A stretch of DNA of 64,000 bases from CALCTE01 sp045585835 (GCA_045585835.1 JAZMZG010000009.1:154863-218862); one strand, 5' to 3'; shown: positions 17,521 to 24,893, numbered from the stretch's first letter. Notes: generated from the letters alone by a model not told the origin. Numbers and translations: made by a program.

Positions 17521-18218
17521 TGGCGGAAAAGATATATACGATACCCGTAAACGAAGCGTTCGACAAAAGGGACGGATGCCCCTTTTGTACGCTTTACGAA
17601 ATGCTCGTTTCCCGTGAGTTTGAGATACTTATGGGAGGGGCGATGATGGAGCCCGACGTGCGTATAGCAACTAACGAAAAAGGCTTTTGCGACGAGCATT
17701 TTGCAGTACTTCTCGGATTGCAAAAAAGGCTTCAGGCGGGACTTATGCTTGAAAGCCACCTTTCCGAAAAGGTTATACCCTCGCTTGCGGGTGGAATGCT
17801 TACAAAGCCCGAAAAGGTCGGTGAAAAGGCAGGACGGATAGCTTCGGACTGTTATATATGCGATAGGGTCGGAGAAAAGCTTTCAAAGATGTTTGAAACG
17901 GCAGTTTATCTGTTTGAAACGGACAGTGCATTTAAGAAGAAGCTTGCCGAGCAACCGTATTTTTGCCTTCGACATTACGGCAGATTTGTAAAAAACGCTT
18001 CCCACGAACTTAACAAAAAAAGATTTGCGGAGTTTTATGAGATAATATCCGAAAAGGAAAAGACGTACGCAAATACGCTTCTTGAAGACGTTTCGTGGTA
18101 TTGCAAGAAGTTTGATTATCGCTATAAGGACGAGGATTGGAAAAACTCAAAAGACAGCCTTGAACGAGCAAAAGCGTTTTTGTGCGGCTCGGAGCATACC
18201 ACTGAAAGCGGAAAATAA
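17520..18218 (+). CDS. DUF6062 family protein
   Basis: A soluble 232-residue protein of unknown function. The N-terminus MAEKIYTIPVNEAFD is followed by cysteine pairs typical of DUF6062: CPFC near residue 20, C at FCDEHF, CYIC near 115 and CLRHYG near 150. The CxxC and CxxH spacing suggests metal or Fe-S binding; this is inference. It overlaps both neighbours by one base (TAATG), so translation is likely coupled within the operon. Confidence 0.7.
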   Translation: MAEKIYTIPVNEAFDKRDGCPFCTLYEMLVSREFEILMGGAMMEPDVRIATNEKGFCDEHFAVLLGLQKRLQAGLMLESHLSEKVIPSLAGGMLTKPEKVGEKAGRIASDCYICDRVGEKLSKMFETAVYLFETDSAFKKKLAEQPYFCLRHYGRFVKNASHELNKKRFAEFYEIISEKEKTYANTLLEDVSWYCKKFDYRYKDEDWKNSKDSLERAKAFLCGSEHTTESGK

Positions 18219-19042
18219 TGGATTACGTACTTGATGGTGTCAAAAATTTTAATTTAGAGCAAATATTCGAATGCGGACAAGCTTTTCGCTTCACAAAGGA
18301 CGAAAGCTCCGAGTATATCCGCTACAGCGGAGTTGCGCTCGGAAGGTGCCTTTCGGTTTGGCAGAATGGCGAGAGGGTAGTATTCGAAAATACGTCCGAA
18401 CAGGATTTTCACAGGCTTTGGTGCGGCTTTTTCGACTTATCCCGAGATTACGGCAAGATAATCGAATCCATAAAAGACCCGCACGCAAGAAAATGCGCCG
18501 AATACGGAAGCGGTATACGCATACTCAGGCAGGAGCCGTGGGAGGCTGTTTGCTCGTTTATCGTATCGCAGAACAATAACATACCCCGAATAAAAAAGAT
18601 AATCGAAACGCTTTGCGAGCGGTTTGGCGAGAAAATAGACGGCGGATATTACGCCTTCCCGACGGCGAAGGCTTTATACGAGGCGGGCGAAGATGCGATA
18701 TTCGACTGTCGCACAGGCTTTAGGGCAAAGTACATATACGATGCTGCAAGGCGCTTTTATACGGGTGAGTTTGACTTGGATGCGGCGTGTAAAGCAAGCT
18801 ATGACGAGCTTACGGCATCGCTTATGGCAATCAAGGGCGTAGGCCCAAAGGTTGCCGCCTGCGCAGGACTTTTCGGGTTTGCGCATTACGAGAGCTTTCC
18901 CATAGACGTTTGGATAAAGAAAGTCATTGACAAATATTACGGAGCGGATTTTGACGCAAAGCTCTTCGGCGAGTATGCGGGAATCGTACAGCAGTATTTG
19001 TTCTACTACGAGAGAAGCCTTTCGGAAAAGGAGAAAATATGA
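18218..19042 (+). CDS. 8-oxoguanine DNA glycosylase (OGG1-type, HhH-GPD)
   Basis: This repair enzyme removes 8-oxoguanine and cuts the abasic site. The N-terminal domain holds FECGQAFRF. Then come SFIVSQNNNIPRIKKIIETL and the helix-hairpin-helix IKGVGPKVAACAGLFGF. The lyase Lys (in GVGPKVAAC) and the catalytic Asp (in FPIDVWIKK) sit at the positions of OGG1 K249 and D268. Length 274 residues suits bacterial OGG. A 4-base overlap (ATGA) joins it to the next gene. Confidence 0.9.
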   Translation: MDYVLDGVKNFNLEQIFECGQAFRFTKDESSEYIRYSGVALGRCLSVWQNGERVVFENTSEQDFHRLWCGFFDLSRDYGKIIESIKDPHARKCAEYGSGIRILRQEPWEAVCSFIVSQNNNIPRIKKIIETLCERFGEKIDGGYYAFPTAKALYEAGEDAIFDCRTGFRAKYIYDAARRFYTGEFDLDAACKASYDELTASLMAIKGVGPKVAACAGLFGFAHYESFPIDVWIKKVIDKYYGADFDAKLFGEYAGIVQQYLFYYERSLSEKEKI

Positions 19043-19656
19043 AAGATTATTCTATAGCATACCGTTGCCCCGCTTGCAGTGAAGCGGTATTCGGCACGGC
19101 AAGTGCTTTCGAAACCCAAAGCGGCAAGATAAGATTAAAATGCGCTTGTGGGGGAAGCGTTTGCGAGGGCGAGATTTTTGATAGCGGTAAGATAATACTT
19201 ACGGTGCCTTGCATATTTTGCGCAACTCCCCATAAGTACCCAATGGACAAAAACGTTCTTTTAAAGGGCTCGTTCTTCCAGCTGCCTTGCTCGACGACGG
19301 GACTTCCCGCATTTTTTGCGGGCCCCTCAAAGATGGTGAGTGATGCGGTGGAGGAAAACGAAAAAGAGATAAAGAGAATCGCCTCGGAGGCGGGAATCGA
19401 CCTTGAAAACGAGCTAAAAGCAGTAGATCAAGGCGCAATAAGAGAGCAAATTTTAAGACTTTTGGGAATACTCAAGACAGAGGGCAGAATAATCTGCGAT
19501 TGTGAAAACAAGGAAGATGCCAAGCTCGCTCTTACTTTAGGCGAGGACGGCGTACTTATAAGCTGTAAAAAGTGCGGCGCCGAGCGATTTTTCAGAGGGC
19601 TCACTACGCTCGACTGCGAATATTTGTCCGATATCGACTTACTTTATTTGGAATAA
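19039..19656 (+). CDS. Zinc-ribbon hypothetical protein
   Basis: A 205-residue protein with three sets of paired cysteines: CPAC near residue 10 with CACGG near 34, CIFC near 57, and at the C-terminus CDC with CKKCGAERFF. These look like two or three zinc ribbons. Between them is a helical stretch rich in Glu and Lys (about residues 95-130). No enzymatic motif is seen. It is translationally coupled to the glycosylase gene. Function unknown. Confidence 0.6.
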   Translation: MKDYSIAYRCPACSEAVFGTASAFETQSGKIRLKCACGGSVCEGEIFDSGKIILTVPCIFCATPHKYPMDKNVLLKGSFFQLPCSTTGLPAFFAGPSKMVSDAVEENEKEIKRIASEAGIDLENELKAVDQGAIREQILRLLGILKTEGRIICDCENKEDAKLALTLGEDGVLISCKKCGAERFFRGLTTLDCEYLSDIDLLYLE

Positions 19657-19739
19657 AGACTTTACAAGAGCTTTTCTTTATGGTAAAATATATCGGTTTA
19701 TAAATTAAATTTATATATATGTTGAAAGGAAACGGAAAA

Positions 19740-20312
19740 ATGGAAAACAAAATCTTAATTGAAACATCGGCACGCCACGTTCACCTTACACAAGAGCACA
19801 TCGAAACTCTTTTCGGCAAGGGCGCACAGCTCACCGTTAAGAAGATGCTTTCACAGCCCGGTCAGTATGCAAGCGAGCAGAGAGTAGACGTAGTAGGCCC
19901 CAAGAAAGAGATAAAGGGCGTAGGCGTACTCGGCCCCGCAAGACCTGCAACACAGGTTGAGATATCTTTAACAGACGCACGTACACTCGGCGTAAGCGCA
20001 CCCATTCGCGAATCCGGCGACGTAGCGGGCAGCGGCGCTTGCAAGCTCGTTGGTCCCTGTGGCGAAGTTGAGATAAGCGAAGGCGTTATCGTTGCAAAAA
20101 GACATATCCACCTCACACCCGAAGCTGCAAAGGGCTTTGGCGTAGAGGATAAGGAAATCGTAAAGGTTAAGTACATCTCCGAGCGCACCACGACCTTCGA
20201 CGACGTAGTTGTAAGAGTATCCGAAAAGTTTGCTCCCGCAATGCACGTTGACACGGACGAGTCCAATGCGGCCGCTATCGCTCCCAACGCATACGGCGAG
20301 ATCATTAAGTAA
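19740..20312 (+). CDS. pduL: Phosphate propanoyltransferase PduL
   Basis: PduL moves an acyl group between CoA and phosphate; acyl-phosphate then feeds ATP formation by a kinase. Both copies of the PduL repeat with zinc-binding histidines are seen: ETSARHVHLTQEHI near the start and VAKRHIHLTPEAAKGFG near residue 115, plus GPARPATQVEISLTDAR. Length is 190 residues. No microcompartment shell or diol dehydratase gene is adjacent, so it probably acts as a general acetate-forming phosphotransacetylase. The start is ATG 19740 with GAAAGGA upstream; a TTG at 19719 overlaps that site and is rejected. Confidence 0.92.
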   Translation: MENKILIETSARHVHLTQEHIETLFGKGAQLTVKKMLSQPGQYASEQRVDVVGPKKEIKGVGVLGPARPATQVEISLTDARTLGVSAPIRESGDVAGSGACKLVGPCGEVEISEGVIVAKRHIHLTPEAAKGFGVEDKEIVKVKYISERTTTFDDVVVRVSEKFAPAMHVDTDESNAAAIAPNAYGEIIK

Positions 20313-20342
20313 AAACAATAAGCTAATATAAGGAGAAACCAA

Positions 20343-21050
20343 ATGAGTTGTATTTTATCACAGGAAGTGCAGAATATGACCTACGTAGCAAAGGGCCCCA
20401 AGCACGGTCCCGCTCCCATTCCCGAGGAGGGACTTTGGGTAAAGGCGTACGAGATAAAGGACATTTCCGCATACACACACGGAATCGGCTGGTGCGCACC
20501 CCAGCAGGGCGCTTGCAAGCTCTCGCTTAACGTTAAAAACGGTATCATCGAGGAAGCGCTCGTTGAAACTATCGGTTGCTCGGGTATGACGCACTCTGCG
20601 GCTATGGCGGCAGAGATCCTCCCCGGAAAGACTATCCTCGAAGCTCTTAACTCCGTCCTTGTTTGCGCTGCTATAAATACTGCGATGAGAGAGCTTTTCT
20701 TGCAGATCGTATACGGAAGAAGCCAATCCGCTTTCTCCGAAAACGGTCTTACCATCGGCGCAGGTATGGAGGATCTTGGTAAGGGCGAGCGCTCTATGGT
20801 AGGTACTATGTACGGCACGAGAGAAAAGGGCGTAAGATACCTCGAAATGACCGAGGGCTATTGCACGAGAATGGCGCTTGATGCCGATAATCAGGTTATC
20901 GGATATGAGTTTGTAAACCTCGGCAAGATGACCGATTTCATCAAAAAGGGCGACGATCCCACCACCGCTTACAACAAGGCTATGGGTCACTACGGCAGAT
21001 TTTCCGAGGAAGACGGCGCCGTTAAGTATATCGACCCCCGCAAGCAGTAA
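20343..21050 (+). CDS. NifU-like iron-sulfur cluster scaffold homologue
   Basis: This 235-residue protein shows the IscU/NifU-like N-terminal fold: WCAPQQGACKLSLNVKNG, ETIGCSGMTHSAAMAAE and NSVLVCAAINTAM place three Cys where scaffold ligands are found. It is longer than IscU (about 130) and lacks the usual nifS/iscS neighbour. In Clostridia this group is found directly before GGGtGRT genes, as here (14-base gap). Its client or cluster type is unknown. AAGGAGAAA precedes the ATG. Confidence 0.8.
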   Translation: MSCILSQEVQNMTYVAKGPKHGPAPIPEEGLWVKAYEIKDISAYTHGIGWCAPQQGACKLSLNVKNGIIEEALVETIGCSGMTHSAAMAAEILPGKTILEALNSVLVCAAINTAMRELFLQIVYGRSQSAFSENGLTIGAGMEDLGKGERSMVGTMYGTREKGVRYLEMTEGYCTRMALDADNQVIGYEFVNLGKMTDFIKKGDDPTTAYNKAMGHYGRFSEEDGAVKYIDPRKQ

Positions 21051-21064
21051 GGAGGAGAAGAATA

Positions 21065-22066
21065 ATGGCACTTTTTGAAAATTACGAAAGACGTGAGGCG
21101 AAGATCCTCGCAACACTTAAAGAATATGGCATTTCCTCTATCGAGGAGTGCAAGGAAATATGCGCAGAAAAAGGCATAGATCCCTATACTATCGTTCAAG
21201 AGACACAGCCCATCTGCTTTGAAAACGCAAAGTGGGCATACACCGTCGGAAGCGCTATCGCTATTAAGATGGGTTGCAAGAAAGCTGCTGACGCCGCTGC
21301 CGCTATCGGTATCGGAATCCAGTCCTTCTGCATTCCCGGCTCCGTTGCCGAAAACCGTAAGGTTGGTCTCGGTCACGGTAACCTCGGCAAGATGCTTCTT
21401 TCCGAAGAGACAGAGTGCTTCTGCTTCTTGGCAGGACACGAGTCATTTGCAGCCGCAGAGGGCGCAATAAAAATCGCTCTTAACGCAAATAAGGTGCGTG
21501 TAAAGCCCCTTCGCGTTATCCTCAACGGTCTTGGCAAGGACGCGGCTATGATAATCTCCCGTATCAACGGCTTTACCTTCGTTGAAACGGAATTCGACCC
21601 CTATACCGAAGAGGTTAAGGTAATAAGCGAAAAGGCATATTCAAACGGCCCCAGAGCAAAGGTCAAGTGCTACGGCGCGGATAACGTACCCGAGGGCGTT
21701 GCAATTATGCAGCTTGAGAACGTAGGCGTTTCCATCACAGGTAACTCCACTAACCCCACCCGCTTCCAGCACCCCGTTGCAGGCACTTATAAGAAGTGGT
21801 GCAACGAAAACGGCGTAAACTACTTCTCCGTAGCTTCGGGCGGCGGTACGGGCAGAACGCTCCACCCCGATAATATGGCGGCAGGCCCCGCTTCCTACGG
21901 TATGACGGATACGATGGGTAGAATGCACGGCGACGCACAGTTCGCAGGCTCTTCCTCCGTTCCCGCTCACGTTGAGATGATGGGACTTATCGGCGCTGGT
22001 AACAACCCCATGGTCGGTATGACCGTTGCTTGCGCAGTTGCAATCGAAGAGGCAATGAATAAGTAA
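21065..22066 (+). CDS. GGGtGRT protein
   Basis: This 333-residue protein carries the naming motif SGGGTGRTLHPDN (about residues 258-270). Other conserved features are SIEECKEICAEKGIDP, a Gly/Ala-rich stretch KAADAAAAIGIGIQSFCIPGS, and an NVGVSITGNSTNPTRF segment. The family is conserved in anaerobes and has no known function. It lies 14 bases after the NifU-like gene, with GGAGGAG in front, so the two are a unit. Codon use in pduL-NifU-GGGtGRT is strongly biased to C-ending codons, a sign of high expression. Confidence 0.88.
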   Translation: MALFENYERREAKILATLKEYGISSIEECKEICAEKGIDPYTIVQETQPICFENAKWAYTVGSAIAIKMGCKKAADAAAAIGIGIQSFCIPGSVAENRKVGLGHGNLGKMLLSEETECFCFLAGHESFAAAEGAIKIALNANKVRVKPLRVILNGLGKDAAMIISRINGFTFVETEFDPYTEEVKVISEKAYSNGPRAKVKCYGADNVPEGVAIMQLENVGVSITGNSTNPTRFQHPVAGTYKKWCNENGVNYFSVASGGGTGRTLHPDNMAAGPASYGMTDTMGRMHGDAQFAGSSSVPAHVEMMGLIGAGNNPMVGMTVACAVAIEEAMNK

Positions 22067-22132
22067 GGCACACCAAGGCTTTTGAAGCTTTTGTAAACCC
22101 CTTATTGTAAAATTACACGCATATAAAAAGTT

Positions 22133-22178
22133 AGACACATCATTTTTGAGTTTTCTCAAATGATGTGTCTATTTTTTT
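22133..22178 (+). terminator. Terminator after the GGGtGRT gene
   Basis: A 13-bp perfect stem (AGACACATCATTT / AAATGATGTGTCT) with a 12-base loop and a T-run. Confidence 0.88.
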
Positions 22179-22240
22179 GCAAATTTATTATTGTGTAGAA
22201 AACAATCTTTTTCTAATTTTCAAGATTGGCAAAGTCATTT

Positions 22241-22444
22241 TTATTCCATTGTAATTTCAAAAAGTTCATTTGGCGTACATTCAAGAAGTAAACAAATTGT
22301 TTCAATATTTTCATAACGAATGGATTTTGTTTCATTGTTTACCATCTTACTGAAATTTTGATAGCTCATACCCAATTGCTTATATAACCAATATTTTGTA
22401 TGTCCTTTTTGTTTCAATAAATCCAGCACTTTTAATTTAATCAT
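22241..22444 (-). CDS. Small Cro/CI-type HTH regulator
   Basis: A 67-residue single-domain repressor. The HTH spans about residues 14-45 (KYWLYKQLGMSYQNFSKMVN), with a C-terminal helix ending in PNELFEI, as in the Cro/CI HTH_26 group. ATG at 22444 with GAGGA upstream. It is divergent to a remnant SLOG gene at 22567. The gap holds inverted repeats (AAGATA / TATCTT at 22445-22464 and AGATA / TATCT near 22476) that may be its operators. Confidence 0.8.
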   Translation of the reverse strand: MIKLKVLDLLKQKGHTKYWLYKQLGMSYQNFSKMVNNETKSIRYENIETICLLLECTPNELFEITME

Positions 22445-22497
22445 AAGATATTTCCTCGTATCTTCTGTATTAGTTAGATAATATCTTATTTTTCCTC

Positions 22498-22526
22498 TTT
22501 ACATATAGATTGTTTCATTATATAAT
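22498..22526 (+). promoter_or_regulatory. Promoter of the remnant SLOG gene
   Basis: TTTACA (22498-22503), a 17-base spacer and TATAAT (22521-22526). The -10 lies in a perfect palindrome CATTATATAATG. Promoter sequences have survived although the gene behind is gutted. Confidence 0.6.
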
Positions 22527-22566
22527 GTAATAGTCTATAAAATTAAAGAAGATGGGGAAAATCAAA

Positions 22567-22680
22567 ATGATCAAACGTATTGTTATTGCGGGGTGCAGAG
22601 ATTACTGTAATTACGATGAGGCAACGAAATACAACAAACCGGTTAAAATAAAGAATATACACCGCATACACGATGATTGA
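22567..22680 (+). pseudogene. SLOG/DUF2493 gene with large in-frame internal deletion
   Basis: The 37-codon frame begins MIKRIVIAGCRDYCNYDEA and ends TKYNKPVKIKNIHRIHDD. Both ends match the intact gene at 23069-23449 (RIVIAGCRDYCNYNEA at its start, AKYNKPVRIKMIH near its end), but about 90 central codons are gone. The break falls where the intact copy has GGCAAAA twice (in its 5' part and before the AAATAC near 23390), suggesting deletion between short repeats. The nucleotide-binding GSGAD-like core is lost, so no activity is expected, though the frame, start and promoter remain. Confidence 0.8.
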
Positions 22681-22695
22681 TTGCCTACAAAAACA

Positions 22696-22715
22696 GGACG
22701 ATGCAAGCATCGTCC
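22696..22715 (-). terminator. Terminator for the HTH gene at 22724
   Basis: A perfect 9-bp stem (GGACGATGC / GCATCGTCC) with a 2-base loop is followed on the minus strand by TGTTTTTG. Confidence 0.7.
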
Positions 22716-22723
22716 CTTAAAAT

Positions 22724-22942
22724 TTATTTCTTTGGATAAGGTTTTATTTCATCGGTTTCGCCAAGCAAATAATCTATACTTGTGCCATAATAACGGGCAA
22801 GCTTTATAAGAACAGCCGTTGGAACATCATTTTCTCCCGTTTCGTATTTTGAATACCCCGTTTGCGACATTCCGAGCATTTTGGCGATTTCCGTTTGGTT
22901 TTTGTCATTGTCTTCTCTTAAATCGCGAATCCTTTGATACAT
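22724..22942 (-). CDS. XRE-family HTH regulator
   Basis: A 72-residue DNA-binding protein with a full Cro/CI HTH (NQTEIAKMLGMSQTGYSKYETG) and the common YYGTSIDYLLGETD tail. I choose ATG 22942 with AAGGCGGTG upstream; a TTG at 22963 would overlap that site and the operator. It is divergent to the SLOG gene at 23069, and three palindromes lie between them, so it probably represses both genes. Confidence 0.85.
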   Translation of the reverse strand: MYQRIRDLREDNDKNQTEIAKMLGMSQTGYSKYETGENDVPTAVLIKLARYYGTSIDYLLGETDEIKPYPKK

Positions 22943-22963
22943 AAAAGTCACCGCCTTTTGCAA

Positions 22964-23030
22964 TAATCTAACAATAGATTACCCTAATCTGTTTCAGGTT
23001 ATTGACTTTTAATCTGTATCAGGTTAAAAT
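22964..23030 (+). promoter_or_regulatory. Operator-promoter region of the HTH/SLOG module
   Basis: Three related palindromes occur in a row: TAATCTA-ACAA-TAGATTA (22964-22981), TAATCTG-TTT-CAGGTTA (22985-23001) and TAATCTG-TAT-CAGGTTA (23010-23026). The promoter for the SLOG gene is TTGACT (23002-23007), 17 bases, TAAAAT (23025-23030). The third palindrome fills the spacer and the second abuts the -35, so a bound repressor would block polymerase directly. Confidence 0.75.
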
Positions 23031-23068
23031 TAAATAAGAAATGATATTTAAAGGAGAGTTTTGCGGTT

Positions 23069-23449
23069 ATGCGTATTGTTATTGCGGGGTGCAGAGATTA
23101 CTGTAATTACAATGAGGCAAAAGCATATATTGATTTTTGCTTATCGGAAATACCTAAAGAAAGCAATATTATTATCGTATCGGGTTGTGCAAGCGGCGCT
23201 GATGCTATCGGACAGCGTTATGCAAAAGAGAACGGGCTTGAAGTTGAGAAATATCCTGCCGATTGGAAAAAATACGGCAAAAGCGCAGGACCGATACGAA
23301 ACAAGCAAATGGCAGAGGTATGCGACTATGTAATTTGCTTTTGGAACGGAAAAAGCAAGGGAACAAAGTCGATGATCGACTTGGGGGCAAAATACAACAA
23401 ACCGGTTAGGATAAAAATGATACACAATACAAATAAAAGCGTTCGGTAA
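23069..23449 (+). CDS. SLOG-superfamily protein (DUF2493/YspA-like)
   Basis: A 126-residue Rossmann-like protein. Features are RIVIAGCRDY at the start (nucleotide-binding loop), VSGCASGADAIGQRYAKENG, FPADWKKYGKSAGPIRNKQM-type segment (here YPADW...) and CDYVICFWNGKSKGTKSMID. These match the DUF2493 branch of SLOG, thought to bind nucleotides or their derivatives; some relatives are linked to phage and plasmid conflict. AAGGAG lies 12 bases before the ATG, a rather long gap. Regulation by the divergent HTH gene is likely. The exact ligand is unknown. Confidence 0.85.
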   Translation: MRIVIAGCRDYCNYNEAKAYIDFCLSEIPKESNIIIVSGCASGADAIGQRYAKENGLEVEKYPADWKKYGKSAGPIRNKQMAEVCDYVICFWNGKSKGTKSMIDLGAKYNKPVRIKMIHNTNKSVR

Positions 23450-23467
23450 AATTTTCACCGAACGCTT
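23437..23467. terminator. Bidirectional terminator between convergent genes
   Basis: Stem AAGCGTTCGGT / ACCGAACGCTT spans the end of the SLOG gene and precedes the end of the minus-strand gene at 23484. Confidence 0.7.
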
Positions 23468-23483
23468 ACTATTCTCTAACGCC

Positions 23484-24095
23484 TTATTCTTTACTTATAA
23501 CCTTCTTCTGCCACGTTTTCTTATGGCACTTCGGGCAACGCATACGCCTTGTCCTACCGATGTGCTCCGCCATAAATACGCTCATATACTCCGGAACGTA
23601 GCGGTGGCCGCAGTTTTTGCATTCGTAATAGCCCGCCGTCTGCTCTATCTTTATTAAAAACGGCACTGCTATAACAAGTGGCGCTAGTCCGACTAAAATA
23701 AGCACTATTCTTAACCACTCGGGCATCTGCACGTATGCTGCAACCGCGCACAATGCGAGCATAACACCTACGAGTATTACGCCCATAACTATTTCGACTC
23801 GCAAAAGCTTTTTGTCTGCTTCTTCTTTTTGCTTTACCATTTCAATCAAATTCTTTTCGAGTTCCTTATTATAATTATCCATAGTAACTACCTCCCCTGA
23901 TAATAAATCGTTTACGCTGATTTTAAGGATACCGCAGAGCTCAAGCATAACGGATGAGTCGGGCATCGTTTTACCCGTTTCCCATTTGGATACCGCTCTG
24001 TCGGTGATACCGAGCATTTCGGCAAGATGCGCTTGCGTTAGATTTTGTTTTTTTCTGCACTCGGCGATGAATCTTCCTATTTTTATCTGATCCAT
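23484..24095 (-). CDS. HTH regulator with two membrane helices and a zinc ribbon
   Basis: A 203-residue protein. Residues 5-60 are an XRE HTH (NLTQAHLAEMLGITDRAVSKWETGK). A charged helix (about 72-98) is followed by two membrane helices (about 100-122 and 126-147). The C-terminus has a zinc ribbon, CKNCGHRY near 160 and CPKC near 190. Such membrane-tethered HTH proteins are frequent in Clostridia; the signal sensed is unknown. The ATG follows AAGGAGGAGC. No partner gene shares its strand. Confidence 0.8.
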   Translation of the reverse strand: MDQIKIGRFIAECRKKQNLTQAHLAEMLGITDRAVSKWETGKTMPDSSVMLELCGILKISVNDLLSGEVVTMDNYNKELEKNLIEMVKQKEEADKKLLRVEIVMGVILVGVMLALCAVAAYVQMPEWLRIVLILVGLAPLVIAVPFLIKIEQTAGYYECKNCGHRYVPEYMSVFMAEHIGRTRRMRCPKCHKKTWQKKVISKE

Positions 24096-24192
24096 AAGCT
24101 CCTCCTTTCAATATCAGTATAAACGTTTTTTAGGGGAAAGTACACATACCATCGGTTGAGTAGGGGAGAAATTTATTGATTTGAGTCGGAAT

Positions 24193-24549
24193 TTATTTCT
24201 TTTCATTTTCTTTTGCTGTTTTGCATGATGCAATCAGTATAACACGCAGAGATGTACATTTTGCAGAAAGAAGTTTAAAGATCCGGTCGTCAATGTATTC
24301 CGTTCTATGCAAAAGTTCGAGCCAATAACCTGTTTCACTTGCTTCTTTTAAGGCAATTTCAAGTTTGGAAATAAAATCTTTCTTGCCTTGCGCATATTGG
24401 GCTTCGTGGATGTTTGCGCCAATGCTTGTACCACTTCTGCCAATTTGATTGGAAATGATAGACTCATGGTTGGATTTTAGATTTTTCACAAGGTTAATAA
24501 TATCTACAGAAAAGTCCATTGAAAGTTCCGCAAGTTTATTCTCTTTCAC
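24193..24549 (-). CDS. Four-helix-bundle protein (S23/IVS-type, TIGR02436-like)
   Basis: A 118-residue all-helical protein. NQIGRSGTSIGANIHEAQYA and KDFISKLEIALKEASETGYW are the family's hallmark segments. Relatives were first seen inside intervening sequences of 23S rRNA and resemble the Avd accessory protein of diversity-generating retroelements, but no rRNA or reverse transcriptase lies here. The start is GTG at 24549 with GGGGAGG upstream. A mosaic hairpin repeat lies directly upstream (24597-24766). The gene and repeat together look like a small mobile unit inserted beside a tRNA cluster. Confidence 0.85.
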   Translation of the reverse strand: MKENKLAELSMDFSVDIINLVKNLKSNHESIISNQIGRSGTSIGANIHEAQYAQGKKDFISKLEIALKEASETGYWLELLHRTEYIDDRIFKLLSAKCTSLRVILIASCKTAKENEKK

Positions 24550-24596
24550 AAAATCGCCTCCCCTATATTAATGATATCACAAAAAGCATCATATTT

Positions 24597-24766
24597 CAAT
24601 GATGCATCGCCTACGGCGATATGATGTATTTGCTTCGCAAATATGATGTTGCTTGTTTCACTTGCAGTGATGCGATGTTTGCCTTAAAACATTAGCGAAG
24701 CGACATCATTAGGCGTAGCCGTCATCATTAGTGAAACGACATCATTTGCCGAAGGCAAACATCATT
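24597..24766. repeat. Mosaic array of eight ATGATG-linked hairpin modules
   Basis: Four modules in one orientation are followed by four inverted ones. Forward modules begin GATG or ATGATG and contain CGCCTACGGCG, TTGCTTCGCAA, a GTTTCACTTGCAGTG type and TTTGCCTTA. Inverted modules end in CATCATT and carry GCGAAGC, GGCGTAGCC, GTGAAAC and TTGCCGAAGGCAA. Complementing the right half gives the same module set as the left half (order 2,1,3,4 against 1,2,3,4). Several modules are small hairpins themselves and the whole could fold as one long interrupted stem. The centre is near 24690. Confidence 0.8.
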
Positions 24767-24767
24767 C

Positions 24768-24809
24768 AAAAATCCCACATTTGTCTACTAAGACAAATAT
24801 GGGATTTTT
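24768..24809 (-). terminator. Terminator of the tRNA operon
   Basis: A long stem with AAAAATCCCA ... TGGGATTTTT arms and an inner AGACAAA / TTTGTCT pairing; the minus-strand T-run ends the tRNA transcript. Confidence 0.8.
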
Positions 24810-24810
24810 G

Positions 24811-24888
24811 TGGGGTGGGTAAACGGACTCGAACCGTCGGCCTCCAGGGCCACAACCTGGCGCTCTAACCAACTGAGCTATACTCACC
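24811..24888 (-). tRNA. tRNA-His (GTG)
   Basis: The anticodon arm CCAGG-TTGTGGC-CCTGG gives GTG. The D arm TAGCTCAGTTGGTTAGAGC and T arm with GGTTCGAGTCC are standard. The extra 5' G (-1) opposite C73, the His identity mark, is present. The CCA end is encoded. One A-C mismatch occurs at pair 4-69 of the acceptor stem. Confidence 0.93.
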
Positions 24889-24893
24889 GTATA

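Noticed and set aside
19740..20312. Sign of a bacterial microcompartment locus because of PduL
   Set aside because: No shell protein, diol or ethanolamine enzyme genes occur in the neighbourhood, and the PduL lacks an obvious N-terminal targeting extension.
24193..24549. Avd-like accessory gene of a diversity-generating retroelement
   Set aside because: No reverse transcriptase and no template/variable repeat pair are present; the protein fits the S23/IVS-type bundle.
24597..24766. CRISPR-like repeat array
   Set aside because: Modules are shorter, vary in sequence, occur in both orientations and have no constant-length spacers; no cas genes are nearby.
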